A program made the position numbers and the translations under genes. A DNA stretch of 64,000 nt. Source: Porodaedalea pini. Taxonomy: Eukaryota > Basidiomycota > Agaricomycetes > Hymenochaetales > Hymenochaetaceae. Position 1 is the stretch's first letter, and each line of letters starts with the position of its first letter. Shown in pieces: positions 1 to 14,112 of this stretch. The stretch lies in contig NBAY01000010.1 in NCBI GenBank assembly GCA_002794775.1, positions 496,001 to 560,000 on the forward strand. Reading direction: 5' to 3'. The notes under the pieces were generated by a model. That model saw nothing but the letters and a program-made list of their open reading frames with translations, did not search any database and had not been told where the DNA came from.

Positions 1-3000
1 CACCAAAAACATGTGGGAAATTAGGATGTGTCAAGCCAAACCAAGTGAGCCAGCACCTCTATCAAATGTAAATTTGCCTTGTTAGCTCAAGACTTGCTCT
101 GTGCAACAGGTTTGGCCTAAAAATGCACTTCAAAAAAAGAAAAAGTAGCAAAATATCAATTTGTTTTTGCAAGTCACACATATGTCACACAAAAGTGACA
201 TTCTACTCAGGAATATTATCTCACAGGGAATATGAAATTCCGGATTTTGCATATTCCTTATGAGATAATCAACTGTATTAGTGAACCGCGGAGTGATGTC
301 TCAGGAAAAGGCGACCTAAAGATCGAAAAATGCCGAGTCCAGAAGTCTAATGTATGAATCCGGTTTTATGAGCTTCGCTTTTGGCCGCAAAGACCCCGGT
401 CTTCATTGCTCTCGCAGTCCGCTCATCGAAGACCAAACTTATTTGTCACTCACTATGTGGATTGGCTGAGCTTCGAATATGATTGATATATATGTGTACA
501 ATCTCCGTAAGTTCGTCCATGATACCGAGGTGTTTGAGGGCGATCGCAACCGCTGCCAGAAATCTGACAAAAATCGTATGTGACTGTGGTGCCAAATCGA
601 ACAACCGGAGTTGAGGACGACCAAAAAGGTCTATTGCTAAGGAGCGAAGAAGAAAAGGAGAATGGCATACTCCGTCGAAAACGGACTTCCAAGCAGATTC
701 GCGCCCTCTCTGTTCATGTCATCTCGGAGGAGGTTGGGTCGCCTGAACCATGAGCAGGTGCGCTAGTTTCGAAATGTTTGCGATCGGACTCGGAGAGCTT
801 CAGTTTCGCCATTCGCCAGACAGGTCGATCGAGCTAACGATATTACACAGCAGCACGAATATTAGAATAGCGACAAAGTGACAGTGTCACGTTCAACGAT
901 GCAAAGGTAGTTTCAGTCACAGTAATAGTAGCACCGCAGAGTGTGGTCAATGACGAAGAGCGTTCGTTGAAAAGCGCCTACGGCCTTCTTGTTTTGCCAA
1001 GTTACGGCGACGTGCACGTGATCTTCTGTCTTGCTGGCATGATTAATATTGGCAACGCTCCTTGCCAATGTTAATGCCATCAACACTTTCATTCTCCTCA
1101 ATTTACCAACAATCAGATTTTTCTCTTTCTTTTTCGATTTTGAACGTTAGCTTGTGAACTCTATGGAGGCTGAAACTCATCATGATTGATTCTACTGGGC
1201 ATAGTATGTCTCCGTCTTCCGGTTTTCCTCGCGTTTTACTGTCGCCGTACCCTCCTCTTTTGTTCGGCTCATCGGTTGAGCTGGATCACCAACAATATCA
1301 AGCTCCACTGGGATTAGTTCGAAGATTGGCACGAGAACGGCTACGGAGCGCCATCATTTTTGTATACTGCATATCAATCAAAGGTGGCAAACAGTGCTTC
1401 AATACGAGCAATTTAGCCCACGGAGTCATCAAATGCGGCGGAAAATACGTTTTACAGATCACAATTGAATTATGCAAGTGGTCTATTCGTGTCATATGTG
1501 GGATCATGCTGTGGTCGTTGTCTTGGAGTCCAGGTACGTTGCTGCGGTCAGACATTTTTCCAAGCTGCAAGCCGAGTTATTAGCCAATACGTCAAGAGGC
1601 TTCAAGTTTCGCAGTGGCATTGCATCGACTCGTATCTTCAACTTTTCTTCCTCGCTTCGCCTTATAATCGGGCAGCTTGGGTTGGCTTATCGCATATAGC
1701 TCTGGGCGGAGGCAAGATGATGGGACATTGATAGGGGATGACAGGTGCGCTACAGTATTTGTTGATCTTGCGAATAATAGCTAATGATATAAATAACCAA
1801 AACGGGGTGATGCTGTAGTTGAGTCGAATTAGGGTGCGGTGGGAAGTGTGGAAAGGGGAAAAGTGCGAGTGAATAAAGATTAATGATGCGGAGTTGTCCA
1901 GTTCTATGATTAAAGGTCCGTCTATCCGTCCTTTCTCCCGGTCCTTCATGGTGATTATTAATTAGCGTAGCTTATAGGGCGCGGAATAACCCAACGGCAG
2001 TGGGCGGTATGGTGTACAAGTGCAAAGAGGAAAACTGTGAATAGTGTGGTGAGTGACCAATTCTGAAACGTACTAATCGTAGCTAACTCACTGTGGACGA
2101 GTAGTACCGCAATGATGCAACTGTCCAAGAATGACATGATGCCGATGCCGACGCAGCTGAATAGCACAGCGAGTTCAGTAGAAGACTGGCCCGTTCGACT
2201 GCGCCGCAGATTTGATGGTGTCTTTCGATGAGCCCTTGGTGCCCTTGCCCGATTGATTAACGGGGATTGTGTTCTGCTCGACGGACACGGCACGAGAGGT
2301 GAAGCGCGAAATGAAGGGAGACATGTCAAAGTCGATGCGTGAATGGGTGAGCGACGAGTGTCTGATGATAAGGGCGAGTAAGATGTGAGTAGAGAAGTCC
2401 TCAGAAGGTAAGGCGGGGAGCTGGGTGAGGGTTCTGCATTCTGACGAGACCGTGAGCGTCCTTTTATACAGCGAACATTGCACAGACTAGGGCGTCTCAA
2501 ATGGGATAATAGGGATAGGAATGGACTTCCATTTTGACTCAGACGCCATCAGCCGAGGCGGAACCGCCACACCATCGCTATATGCTATGCTGTACGCAGA
2601 GTTTACGGTGTTACGCGCGTCAGGTCGACTTTCTGTTTTAGGATACAGGCAAGTCATCCCACGCGACGGCTCAGGCAACGTATCAGTACTCGGTCTTAGG
2701 TACAAGTCGCCGAAATCCGACGTTGACCACCAATACCAATGCGCCCCAGCGTGATGGCGATTGTTCTCAGTATGGCTTGCTTAGGTTTCAGCGCGCCGCA
2801 AACGGAGAAGGGTCGTGCCTCGTCTTTCGGACGTACTTGCTTCGTCGAGAAGCAACAGTGACCCGCGGGTTCAGGGCCCCCGATTATAGAAAATTTACGA
2901 AGCTATACCTTTTTTTTTGTTCTTTCCTGAAGATCAGGAACATCTTTCGTTCACAGCCCGAGTGTGCGCTGGACTGATTATTGAGTCACAACCGCATGTT

Positions 3001-6000
3001 CAGAACAAATTTGTTGGCGAAAGGTTTGATGTGATTTCGGCTCGGACTGCCGTATTCAGTTGGTAGCCGGTGCACTAAGATTTGACCTTGTTCTTTTCCT
3101 CGTCCTCGAGATTCTCAGACAGCTTCTGCACAGCATGCCGCCGTGCTTCACGGACGTGCGCCAAATGAAAGCTACACGCTTATCGATGTCGTATACGCAA
3201 TCTGCGGCATGCGCATTGGCCGAAAACTCTCAAATGTACGTTAATCGGGCCCACACTCAGCGGCTTACGGGCCTCTATGCGGTGCAATGCTGTTCTGGGG
3301 TCATCCAGCGAGATTAGTATGCGCCTGTTTTCTGGACTGCCGCGCAAGCTCAGGCTGAATTTCGATACGTCAGCGCTTTACCTGTGTTGAATAGTCAAGC
3401 AGAGCGCTATAACTGAATGAATATTTGGGTCAGCCGAATACAAGTAGCGCGGCTCTCCTGTTATTGAGAAAATTTTTCAAGGAAAAGGTGAGCGTTCAAT
3501 GGGCCTCAATGAATGCGTTCCGCTCTTAATCAGCAACGCATCATTCGATTGATCATCGAGTTGGCAAATTATCTAAGGCGCCGGAGGTACTTTCATCGGT
3601 CGTCTACTGTGGCCGACGTCCTGTCATTCACTTACCCATCAGTCAGTCTTACCCTCTTGTTAATACCTTATTCGTTCCGATAGTGGACGATCGCGCTCCC
3701 ATTCAGTGAAGATTTCAGCCCTTAACTGCCGCTGCGATCTCCACATCAGACCGCTCTGACTCTGATTCTTCACTTTGACTCGAACTCGGTTTCGCATCGC
3801 TGCGGTTTGGAATGGACCCTAGGCGAATACACCACTCGCACTTGCACGGACACCCCGCATCTCCCAGTCCCATTTAAGGCATGCTTCATCATGCGTCGCG
3901 ATGGAACGTCCGTTTCGTCTCTCACCTTTCCCTTTCCGGCGCTGCGTTTCAGATTTCACGTTCAGGCTTTGGTGAAATTGAACTGAATATATTGGGTCTG
4001 TATGCGCTTGGCCGATCAAATTTCATCGAGTCGTTGTATGGCTTGTCTGATGGGACTTGAATATCATCAATTAGCACCAGAGGACGCGGATTTAAGCCTG
4101 GAGACCCCGAAGACCAATGCTCTCGGAGCTAACTCTTTCCTGTCAGCGCTTTAATTTGTTCGAAAGGTTGGCTGGCTCATGCAGGGTCAAGTGGCCCGGC
4201 GCAATTACTAACCGGCGAGGAGGCACAAGACTCTTGTACCAAAGTGCATATATACGGTGTCGTTCGGACTTCTTTGCCCTTCTGTGGAGCCCTATTCGGA
4301 AGCATTTTTGTCGCGGTACAGTGGTAATTTGTGTGGCACCAAATTCACTTCTTTCTTCTATTTTTTTTGTTCTTTTTCGTGTCCTAGCATTCCTCGGTCT
4401 GTAGCCAGCATCTTTGCACTTTATCATTTAATACTTTAATCTCTCTTTACCGCCCTGTATCTTTTCCGAGGTATAATTATTTTAGGATCATCATACGTCT
4501 TTATATTTACCTTTATGGAATGAGAAGGTAAGCGTCTGGTTCTAGTCTGTTCCTCGTCAACTTTAACAGATGAATGGACCAGAACCTCGGTTCGTACGTA
4601 TCACGGAGTTCATCACGATCCAGATGCGAGTGAGATCTCGAGGACAGCGTTGGCACCCACAAGGCTCGAGAACACCGAGGCGCATCTCAGTCCGTTCAAC
4701 AGACAAGGACACGTTGCCCTCAAGCTCCCGATTTCGGAATTTTTCGTTTGGGGTTATTGGGCCTAGATCCTGCCGCTTTAAAGACTTGGTCTGTTCTTGC
4801 TGATCGGATAATGCAAGACACGTTCTCCGTTGTTGACCTCGGCCGCCCTGTGGACATTGAGGATAAGGATCTTCACATCAATCTCTCCCTTCTGCCTCAG
4901 TTGTGCTTCTTATGGATCCGGCACTTTTAGGCAAGGTCACACCTCGCGTCTGAACTGCTTTTACTGACCTGCATCCGATGCGCAGCGGTTTCGCTCATGA
5001 TAAAGACTCGGAGGCGACAGGTCTCAATAGCAACCATGTTTTCAATACTCAATCATTTGATTATATCTTCAATCAAGACTGCAACTTCTGCTGCCGTCAT
5101 CCAATGTAGGTCGGTCACATTTCAATCATTATTTTTTTTTGCGGCTGAAGGTCGACTTGAAACGAGATTGACGCAAAGTCTCCAAAACCTTCGAGCATGT
5201 TAGTTAGCGCGCTGCCACCGCACCGCCGCAGTGGGCGGCCTATCCTACCAACAGCGGGCGCTTTTGCCAAGTCTAAAGTTTACTTCGCTATTAGCATAAT
5301 AGTATTGCGAATAATGCATATGGATTTTGCGCGCGGCCATATCTGGCCGCTGCGGCTGACACTTGCAAATTCGACTCTGGCACACATTTAGTTGAAACGC
5401 TATGTGGCGCTTGGAGCACATGGCTCTGGGACAGTGCGAACGCGAGACGCTAGAGGCACTGCGTATCATTAACGGGACATCAGTGATCTTCGAGATGTGC
5501 GGGCCCATTCTTTTTCGGGGTAGTTTGGCCTGCTATTTTCTTGGCCTTCCTGCAGCGCCCCGCTGGCGCTGGGCTCAAGTCCCTGCGAGTTCGTAAGGGA
5601 AATATGTAGCTTCGCAGCTCCGAAGTGTGCGTGAGACTTATACGTATTTTCCGAGTTGATTCCGATTCCGCGTGTCCGCTTTAAACATCCTCACAGGTCA
5701 CACTCTATTTGAAAGACGAGATAGAGAACGGTGTATATGGGCCACGTTATATCCATCCGGCCATCCAACTGTTGCGGCTTTCCTTCTAGAGTACTTAGCA
5801 TTGATTCTTCTTCATGGAGAACGCGGGTTCGTTTCATCACCGTGTCCTCGAGCGGAACACGAGCGCGCGAGAGCGGTTCGTTCGGATCAACGATGTGCTA
5901 AGAACGGGATTGGTTTGATGTAGCCTTATCGTAAATTCTGAGCTCCCGAGGCTATTGTGAACGGTGAATCCTTCGATCTACATACCTGAATGCGTTTCGG

Positions 6001-6459
6001 AGATGTCCTGGACGCAAGGTAGTTCTTGCTTTGGTCATCCCGAGCTACGCTAGGCATGTCAGCCGGAGAAAAAGCTGTACTGCTATCGTAAGCCTGTCAA
6101 AGCCCTTGCTACTTAACTTTCGATGATAAATGGTGTAGTGTGGAAAGCAAGTATGTATAAAGGAGGTTGATGAGTTGATAGGTTAGCCTGTCTCAAAGCA
6201 GGCCTGTCTGAGGAAGACATCTTAATATGTAAGTGATTATCACGAGAAATCACAGCGAAAGAGCCCAATTAAAAGTGTGTTCCTGCTCTTTTCCTCGATA
6301 CTCTGCTTGGTGTGTGACCTCTGTTTTTCCTTTTACGGTACTTGGAAGTCATGCAGATCCTTTCGGCCGATCACTCTCGACGATCATATTCGTCATCAGT
6401 CCGAGTCAAGGTCAAACTTGAACTTGAACGCCTGTCGTCGTCCGCACCAAACCACAAAC
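1..6459. other. gene-poor region, nothing recognised
   Basis: This 6.4 kb stretch has only short, overlapping open frames on both strands. None carries a motif or domain I recognise, and none joins to a neighbour through convincing splice sites. The best of a poor set is a minus-strand frame at 2175-2483 (listed separately). No long inverted or tandem repeat was seen by eye. It may be intergenic DNA, decayed repeat or the end of a gene lying further left. Confidence 0.5.
2175..2483 (-). CDS. possible small hypothetical protein
   Basis: An open frame of about 100 codons, with an internal Met (MSPFISRFTSRAVSVEQN) that could be the real start of a protein of about 50 residues with a basic, presequence-like N-terminus. 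The overlapping frame 1958-2500 on the same strand contains two hydrophobic stretches. No family is recognised. The frame could equally be chance, since the DNA around it shows no conserved feature. Listed only as the most plausible coding stretch in the first 6 kb. Confidence 0.15.
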   Translation of the reverse strand: MQCSLYKRTLTVSSECRTLTQLPALPSEDFSTHILLALIIRHSSLTHSRIDFDMSPFISRFTSRAVSVEQNTIPVNQSGKGTKGSSKDTIKSAAQSNGPVFY

Positions 6460-8441
6460 ATGTCACAAATGCGAGCTATCCTAGTCAAGAATGGTGCTGG
6501 TCCCGTCGAAAACCTTATCCTTGGTGAAACAGCAAAGCCAAAGCCATCAGCTAAGGAGGTCCTCGTCAAGGTGAGTATTAAATCTGTGTGCTACACGCTG
6601 TACATCGGCGCCTGTCTCGACATAAGCAGAGGGCACTGTTTCATTATGTTGATTGACTCCAGAAGGAGCTACTATGTATCAGCTCTCTACGTGAACAGTC
6701 CCTCTTGTTACGCCTTTCTTTCTGAATCAAATCTGACATAGTTACGGTGTTCCGCATAGATCAAGGCATTCGGTCTGAACCGGATGGACATCTACCAACG
6801 CGAGGGGCGGTATCCAGTACCCCCAGGCGTTTCTAAAATCCTCGGTGTCGAATTTTCTGGTCGCGTTGCTGAACTTGGTTCGGAAGTGACACAGTGGAAA
6901 GTCAACGATGAAGTATTTGGAATCGCTGGTGGTGTATGCACCCTCTTTCGTTAATCAAATTCCCGGGCGTATCATTCTTTGCTTATGCAGGGAGCCTACG
7001 CGGAGTACATAACTGTACAACAAAGTCACGTCATGCCGAAGCCTGCGCATCTTTCCTGGGTACAGGCCGCGAGTATCCCAGAGAACTGGCTGACTGGTGA
7101 ATAGCCTGTTGAGTCTTAACAGATGCGCGATTTCGCGTTTCCAGCAATCCAACAAAGCAACACGCGCTAAAATAACATTTTTGATCACCCTGCAGCGTTT
7201 CAGGCTCTGGTTGTGATAGGGAAATTGAAAGCGGGAGAAGACGTTCTCGTACACACGGGTGCCTCGGGTGTCGGAGTGGCTGCGAACCAGCTTGCCCGTT
7301 TCTTCGGCGCGTAAGCAGATCCACTGTTCTGCTTTATTCTAGACCGTTTCATCGTCTCTCTCCTTTTGTGCTTCTCTGATCTCCTCGAGTCTCTTCCCTC
7401 GTATCCCGATCATCTGCTTTTGACCGGCATCTGATCTGATACTCCAGGAAGACCGTCCTGACCACGGCATCGACGCAGGCGAAGCTTGACTTCCTGCTCA
7501 ATATGCCGGAGGGCGGGATCGGCGCGACACACGCAGTGAACTACAAGACGCAGGACTTCGCGGAAGAGGTCAAGACGGCGACGGGCGGGAAGGGCGTCGA
7601 CGTGCTCATCGACTTCGTCGGGCAGAGCCACTGGGCAAAGAACATTGCGTCCCTCGCGGTGGACGGACGGATGACCTTGCTTGCACTCCTTAGCGGTGAG
7701 TGCTTCAGATCACAATGTCTATGCCCTCGGACGGGGCTGAGGGTTTACTGCGGTGATACTTGCTCTTATCTACAACTGATGCACCCTTCTTTTGTTTACT
7801 CATCTATGCTCTCATCTTCTTCGGCGCTCGCTGCGAAACGTCATCATCCGTCAACTGCGAATTTTCAAATCTTCAATGCTGAACCGTGAACCTTCCTTTC
7901 TGCAACAGGCGCCGAGGTCTCCAACTTCAGCCTCGCCCCACTCCTCTACAAGCGGTTGCACATCGAGGGGTCGACGTTGCGCGCGCGTTCTCTGGAGTAC
8001 CAAACCGACCTGATCACCCGGTGAGTTCCTGCCTCTCCACAAACCTCTCCCCCAAATTGGGGAGGAGACCCCGGGTGGCGGTGGTGGATACAGCCTGGGT
8101 ACAGACGCTCATCACATCGATACCATCTCGCGTGTGCAGTTTCAAGAGCGATGTCCTCGAGGCGCTCGTCGATGGGAAGCTGAAGACGTATATCCACAAG
8201 GTGCGAGTTCGCCGTTGATTGGGGATCAACGGAAGATGTATCAGGGATTCACTGGTACGGGATACTAATAGCACTGGCGTTCTCCGGACAGGTCTATCCG
8301 TGGGCGGAGATCCAAGACGCTCACCGCGAGATGGCGGCGGATAAGAATATGTGCGTGTTTTATCTCTGAGATAATGATGATGCGAGAAACCACATCTGAG
8401 CCTATTCGCGTAGTGGAAAGATCATCGCCGAGGTGGTGTAA
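6460..8441 (+). CDS. zeta-crystallin-type NADPH:quinone oxidoreductase (MDR superfamily)
   Basis: A zinc-independent medium-chain dehydrogenase/reductase, expected to reduce quinones or enoyl compounds with NADPH in the cytosol. The start (MSQMRAILVKNGAGP) gives the typical N-terminus. Exons at 6460-6570, 6760-6933, 6991-7096, 7196-7310, 7448-7695 and from 7909, followed by three short exons, join through GT-AG introns to a protein of about 335 residues, the usual family length. Visible marks are the substrate-domain stretch AFGLNRMDIYQREGRYP, the GVEFSGRV segment, the nucleotide-binding turn VHTGASGVGVAANQLARFFG and the later DVLIDFVGQ strand. No structural zinc loop is visible, as expected for the quinone reductase branch. 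The C-terminus is SGKIIAEVV. The gene is convergent with the glutamate dehydrogenase gene that follows. The exact substrate cannot be read from sequence. Confidence 0.9.
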
Positions 8442-8920
8442 ATAATCCAAGTCCATTGGCTTGTTGTATGCTATTTGGCGAAGGATAAATGGAGACATAT
8501 AATGAAGTAACCAAAGTACAGTACATAAAAATGCGTGAAAAGAGAGGAACTGCAAAAGACAGACAATAATGTTTTCATGTGAAGCACACGTTCATTCCCG
8601 ACGAGACTTAAGGCGTGCTTCTGACAGACGATGGGCGCGGCAAGCGGCTCTATCAAACAGATGCAAAAGAATATTCCGTATTTCATCAATCCTATACACA
8701 ACAAAGTAATAATACTACATGCAATCCATTCCTCTACTACCGATGATATCGACTTCTATCTCGCAATTACTTCTCGCTCTTTTCCTTCTATGTATCTGTA
8801 CACGGCCGTCATAGTCCATTGACTATATGTATGTTTGTGTGAATGGCAAAAAAAAAAAAGAAAGCGAAGTGTGAAAAAAAAAATGCAACGAAAAAATTCG
8901 GTGGGACAAGGGGCCAGTTG
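8442..8920. other. convergent intergenic region
   Basis: AT-rich 3' flanks shared by the quinone oxidoreductase gene and the opposing glutamate dehydrogenase gene. It contains two A-runs near 8850-8883 but no coding feature that I can support. Confidence 0.5.
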
Positions 8921-11900
8921 TTATGCAGCGAGGTCGCGCGCAAAATGGAAGAAGTCGACGCTTGAGCCGCTTGGACCATACTTGTAAATCTAGCAACATA
9001 GGAAACCCGGGTTAGCCATTAGGACGAAAAACACACACGCGACAGGGCAATCGGGTACTCACGAAATGCGACGCCACCCAGCTCGAGAACAATGCACGCT
9101 GGTACGACTCGGGCAAGCGCGTCAATAGCGTATCCAGCCCGACCTTCTCCACAATCGTCTCCGGAATCGCACGGCGCATCACGCCCCTCCGACTCGGCTC
9201 GTCGTCAAACAAATCCGACGCCTCGAGCTCCGCCTGCAGCGCATTCAACGTGCCAGAGAGCTCGTCGGAGAGCAGCGTGCGCGCCTTGGCGCCGCCCGCC
9301 CGCGCGTGCTCGCGCCAGAGACACTGGAACTCCGCCGCGGCGTTCTCCGTGATCTTGCGTTGGATCTCGCGCACGTAGCTCTGGTAAAATGCGCTCGGCG
9401 CACCGGCCTTGAAGACCATCAGCTCGAGATACTCCTCATTCGAGAGCCCCAGTCCCGCGAGGACCTCGAGCGACGAGCTCGTCACACCGCCTGATTGATG
9501 GGAATGGAGACGAATGGGAAATGTGCGTCAGTTGAGGTGTATCAGTGCCATGAGGAAAGTGATTTAGCAAGAGACATGAGAGAATGATTCGTGCAGGACG
9601 GAAGCAGAGACGTACCTTTGTTGGCGGAGCTATCCTTGAAGAGAATGACCTTGCGCTTCTCGAGGTAGAGGCGTGCCTGCTGCGTCAGGAAAAGGTTCGC
9701 ACCCTCGACGATGTACTTGAAATGCGGCTTGCCCTCGCTGTCAATCAGGGAGGCGACGTTCGAGATATTGACAGCCTCCGGGCTGTCAAAAGCGTGTGTG
9801 CATCAGCAAATATAATCATCATTTGGAACGCATCCCGCGGGGTAAATTACAAGAGGGACGAGACACTCACCGGCCGCCGCATGGCACAAAGAGGTCTGCC
9901 TTGAAGCGCATATGCGCCGTGTTCCGGAAGTCAATGCCATCCACAACGACCTCCCCGGCTACACGAATTAGCACAAAACTTCATCAGAACCGGTACCGGT
10001 GAAACAGAACTGTGCGGTCACTCACATGGAAGCTTGACATCCTGGTCCTCGACGAGTACGACATACCCATCCTTGCCGAGCTTCGCCTTGTCGAAGTGCG
10101 AGATCGGGACGCGCAACTTCGCGAGACGAACGAGCTCCTCCCGGTCGAGACCTGCGGGGTCCGCGAGCACGCCGCTGCCGTCGATAATCGCAACAGTCTT
10201 GTCGCTGCTCAGCAGAATTTCGTCTACGCCGCGGCGAAGGAGTTTGAAGATATCTTAGTGGAAGTCTGAAACGAAGACGCCAAACCGACACTCACTCGAA
10301 CCCAAATCCCCATCCGGCCCACCCGTCTGCACCTTCGTGATCTCCTTCTCGCGCAACCCCAGCTTATTGTAAATCCCCACCACATACTGCCTCACGGACA
10401 GCGAAGTCATCCCATACGTATCATGCGGCACGCCACCGAGCGCCTCCGCGCTCTTACCCGTCGTGAACGACTTCCACCACGTCTCCGCGCCGCGCTCGCG
10501 GGCGTGCACTGCAGGACGAGGTCAAGTGAGTCGTCACAATAGATTACAAGTGGAGAAGAACATGACGCACGTGCAGCCCAGTCCATCATGTCGGCCGTAC
10601 CCTCTGTTTGAAAGCATTTAGTGAAAGTAAATAGAGGAATTGTGGACTGAGCACACGCACCATCCGGTCCAAAGAACAGCAGCTCCGGCTTCTCGTACAG
10701 GTCGACAATCTTCTCCTTGATCCCAGGGCTCCGTCCAGGGATAAGCAGGTCAATGATCGCCTACACCCCGCATTCCGTCCAATCGTTCATCAAAGCGCAC
10801 CACAAGAATTAAAAGAACAAGTGAACACTCACGTCTACATACTTCTCAAACGCTGAGCGCGGGTTCGCGCCCAAGCTCGGCAAAATCGTGCCCTTCGCGC
10901 CGCCCTCCGGTATATCCTTATTCTTCAAGCTCTGCGTCGCAGCCAGCGCGTAGTTTTCGTCGAACAGCTGGCGCTGGTTGATCGAGTATGTCTCCTTGTT
11001 GCGCGAGCGCACGATGCGGATCCCACCGCGCGCGACGTCGCGGAAGCGGATGTGGAATCCGCGGAACTCGGCGCCGACGACGAAGAACATCCCGAAGGGC
11101 TTGGTCGGATATTCGACGGCTGGGAGGAAGTCGGGCGCGAAGCGGAAGGAGAGCGCGACCTTTGTGGGTTGGTAGAAGTTCGTTTTTAGGACCGATCTAC
11201 ATTACACCGTATTCGTTTCAGTTTCTCCTAGTAGAACAACTTGAGAGGGAAGAATTCACTTATTGAAGATGAGTAGACTCTCGAGCACCTGCTGCGCATG
11301 CTTGTTCGTGACCGTGCGTCGGATCTTGTCGTGCAGCTCCTCGTCCGTGAGCGGCTGTTGGACCTTCAGCCGCTGGTACGAGATCGTCGGACTGTATGCA
11401 CACAGAAGTAATTCAGCAACTCGAAAATAAAATAAAACGGAGAGAATGCAGGGGACGCACACGAGGGTCTGGCTCGACGTGTTCGGGTAATGCGTCATCG
11501 CAAAATTCACATACAGCAAATGGACCTGTTCCAAAAAGCAGTCAGTCAGTCATCCATCCCACAGGCCTAACCATCTCTCGCACGAGGAGAATGCAATGGC
11601 GGAGAAGGGAAAGAAAGGAAAATCAACGCACTAGCTCCGGATACGCCGCGATGGCCTCCATGATGCTCTCGCGCGTGAACGTCTCCTCGCGGAAGCGGCG
11701 CTTGATCGCATTGAGCACCTCCGCGTGCCCAGCGTCACTCTCGTCGAGGATCCCGCGCAGCGCGAGGTACGCCGGCCCCAGTCGGTTGCAGAAGTGCTGT
11801 GCGAAAATCCAGCCACAGTCTGTGCGCGTTGTCAGTCGTCAGTCAATGGAGACGAGAAAGAAGGAGTATTGAAGAGGAGAATGTAAGAGGAATGAGATTC

Positions 11901-13078
11901 GAACGACGTACAGGCGTAGGTGGCCTCCTGCACGGCGTGCTGCGGCTCGTTCGCGCCTCCGCCGCGGCGAAAGAACGGGTTATCGGGCAGACAATACAAC
12001 AGCGACGCCTCCTTCACCACCTGCGCGATCGCATGCTCGATCGGGGGCGTGCCGGGCGGGGGACGCGGCAGCGGGTTCAAATACAAGCTCACCACCGTGA
12101 TCCCGTTCGCGAACTGCTCCACATACTTCCTGCTCGCATACAGACTGTAAAAATGGTACAAGTCAGAGAGCGCGGAGAAGAGGGCGGTGGTGGCGCCCAT
12201 GCGGTAGCCTATGACGACGCGCTTCTCGCGCGAGCCCTCGACGTCGAAGACCTCGATGACGGGCCCCGTGCGCGCCTCGACGGTCCAGAGCACGGCTTGA
12301 TAGATTGCGAGTGTGTTGGCGGACACTTTCTCGAGGAAGACGGGGTCAGAGACGCGTCGGATGTCTGTGCGGCCCTGTGCGTCCTTTGTGGAAGCGGGAG
12401 GCGGCGTGGGGAAGGAGCACCGCGAGATGAAGTAGCAGCGCAGTTGTTGCGAGGCGGTGGCAGAGACGGCGCCTCCTGAGCGGTACGTCTCGAGCCGGTA
12501 GCATTTCTCGGGCGTCGCGCCGTCGAGGAACATCGCGTCGATTCTATGGAATAATCGCGAGTCAGCCCATCCATCGTCTGTGCCAAAACAAAAAAGGTGG
12601 GTATATGCGCGTGCGCTCACCTCTTCTCGCACGTCGCGCCCGGGCCCGTGCTCGCCGTGACGCCCGGCTGGCTGTTGTGTATAAACGTCGCCCCACTCCC
12701 ATCGGGGTTGACCTTCTCCAGTTCGATGGACAGCGCTGCAGGGTCATGCTTCGTGTACGCCAATATCTTCGCGCCGTACAGCGCCAGCACATGGTCCGCA
12801 ACGCCCGAGGCGCTCTCCGCCGTAAAATAGGTGTCGTCGATGCCGAGATGGTCGTAAAACCACGCGACCTCGTTCGGGACGAGTGCGGGCGGGACGAAGC
12901 CGCCTGCAGCGACGAGGCGCTCGACCTCGCGCCGCTGCGCGTCCTTGCCCTTGAAGACGGGGGTGGTGTACCCCGGCGCGTTGGTGAGCACGCCGCCGTG
13001 CGCGCTGCCACTGCTGCTGTCGCTGCCCGCCGGCGTGAGGTGGGCGGGCCGCGGGATGGGTGCGCTGAGGCCGGACAT
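8921..13078 (-). CDS. GDH2: NAD-specific glutamate dehydrogenase, large fungal type
   Basis: Oxidises glutamate to 2-oxoglutarate and ammonium with NAD, the catabolic direction that lets fungi use amino acids as carbon and nitrogen source. The start codon at 13078 gives MSGLSAPIPRPAHLTPAG, and the protein runs through about a dozen exons. Conserved blocks of the large GDH family appear in order: VPNEVAWFYDHLG near the N-terminus; FRGFHIRFRDVARGGIRIV, then IPEGGAKGTI with the substrate-binding lysine region (10.8-11.1 kb); the NAD-binding stretch TGGPDGDLGS (near 10.3 kb); and VEGANLFLTQQARLYLE close to the C-terminus. A last small exon, after an intron ending near 8985, encodes IYKYGPSGSSVDFFHFAR and the stop. 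Length, about 1000-1050 residues, fits fungal Gdh2. All blocks are in frame between consensus splice sites, so it looks intact. Long frames on the opposite strand are shadows of its GC-rich exons. Confidence 0.95.
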
Positions 13079-14112
13079 CGTGCGCAGGTGGAATGGAAAG
13101 AGGAAGAGAAAGAGAAAGGATGAAAATCAGCAGGCGGATGGTGAGGGTTTATGTACTCTGTATGTTTTGGGCGATTATCCGGGTGAGGCCTGGAACAGCA
13201 GGAGATGACCCTGCAGGTGATCACGCCGGACCTTCATTTTATCTCTGCATTTTTTGAGGTATTTTGTTGCCGTCGCGGCCGTTGTTGGTCTTCCTGTCCC
13301 CTCGTCGACGTCGTGCCATCGATGGCGACGCGACTCGCGATGTGAATGGCGTCTGACTTTCTCCCTCACGGAATATCACGTCGTTCTCGCGCACGTTCAT
13401 CCCTTGTCTCTCGTCTCTCTCGTCTCGCCTCTCTACGACACACGTCTCAAAGCACGACAAGTCGGATCTCAGCCGTGCTATTTTGCAAGGCCTCCAAACG
13501 ACCTATCGGACCTCTTCCTCTGTCCATGCGCATTTTTCGCGCGTCCAACTGGAAACGCAAGTCACGAGTCGTGCCACTGGTCTCCCCAGTCTCGAGCTTG
13601 TGTCATCGTCAGGTGCTTTCATACTCGACTGACGCGTATGTCGGTCCTCGTCCGACCAGCGAGCAAAGCCGAAGACGTCGAGGGAACCTGGTCTGACGAG
13701 TTCACCCCCAAACAACAATAGCTTCCTGTGTATACGCCCTGGAATGGTTTAGATGTCGTGCTCGGAAACACGACGCCGTGTGCTCGTCTGAACGCACGGT
13801 CGATCGCGTTCGCCGACCACTGCCTCTTTCCAATATTAATGCAGTTCGTAACGTTTCCCACCGCTTTGAAACTGCCCACACACTTTCAAGACATCCTCGC
13901 AGAGATTGAATGGTCAGCAAGGAGTGTCCACCTACTTTCGTCTTCGCTAGCTTCAAGCTTCCAACTCGAAACTACTCGCCAGTCCTTCTTATCAAGTCCA
14001 AATTTCAAACCTCGACGCAACCCGACACAACACAGCATTCTCAATTACCAAAAATAATTACGCTAAATTTCCAACTCAATTGCAGCTCTTTTCCAATGCT
14101 GACGCCGACGAA
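13079..14112. other. intergenic region upstream of GDH2
   Basis: About 1 kb between the GDH2 start and the stop of the prenyltransferase gene on the same strand. It should hold the GDH2 promoter. Only short frames without recognisable motifs are present. Confidence 0.5.

Noticed and set aside
3030..3120. Possible tRNA (a TCAGTTGGTAGCC-like stretch)
   Set aside because: The short D-arm-like match has no T-arm sequence (GGTTCRANYCC) or acceptor-stem pairing around it.
11799..12479. Long plus-strand open frame of about 226 codons
   Set aside because: It lies opposite GC-rich exons of the glutamate dehydrogenase gene, whose minus-strand translation matches the family. The plus frame is an antisense shadow.
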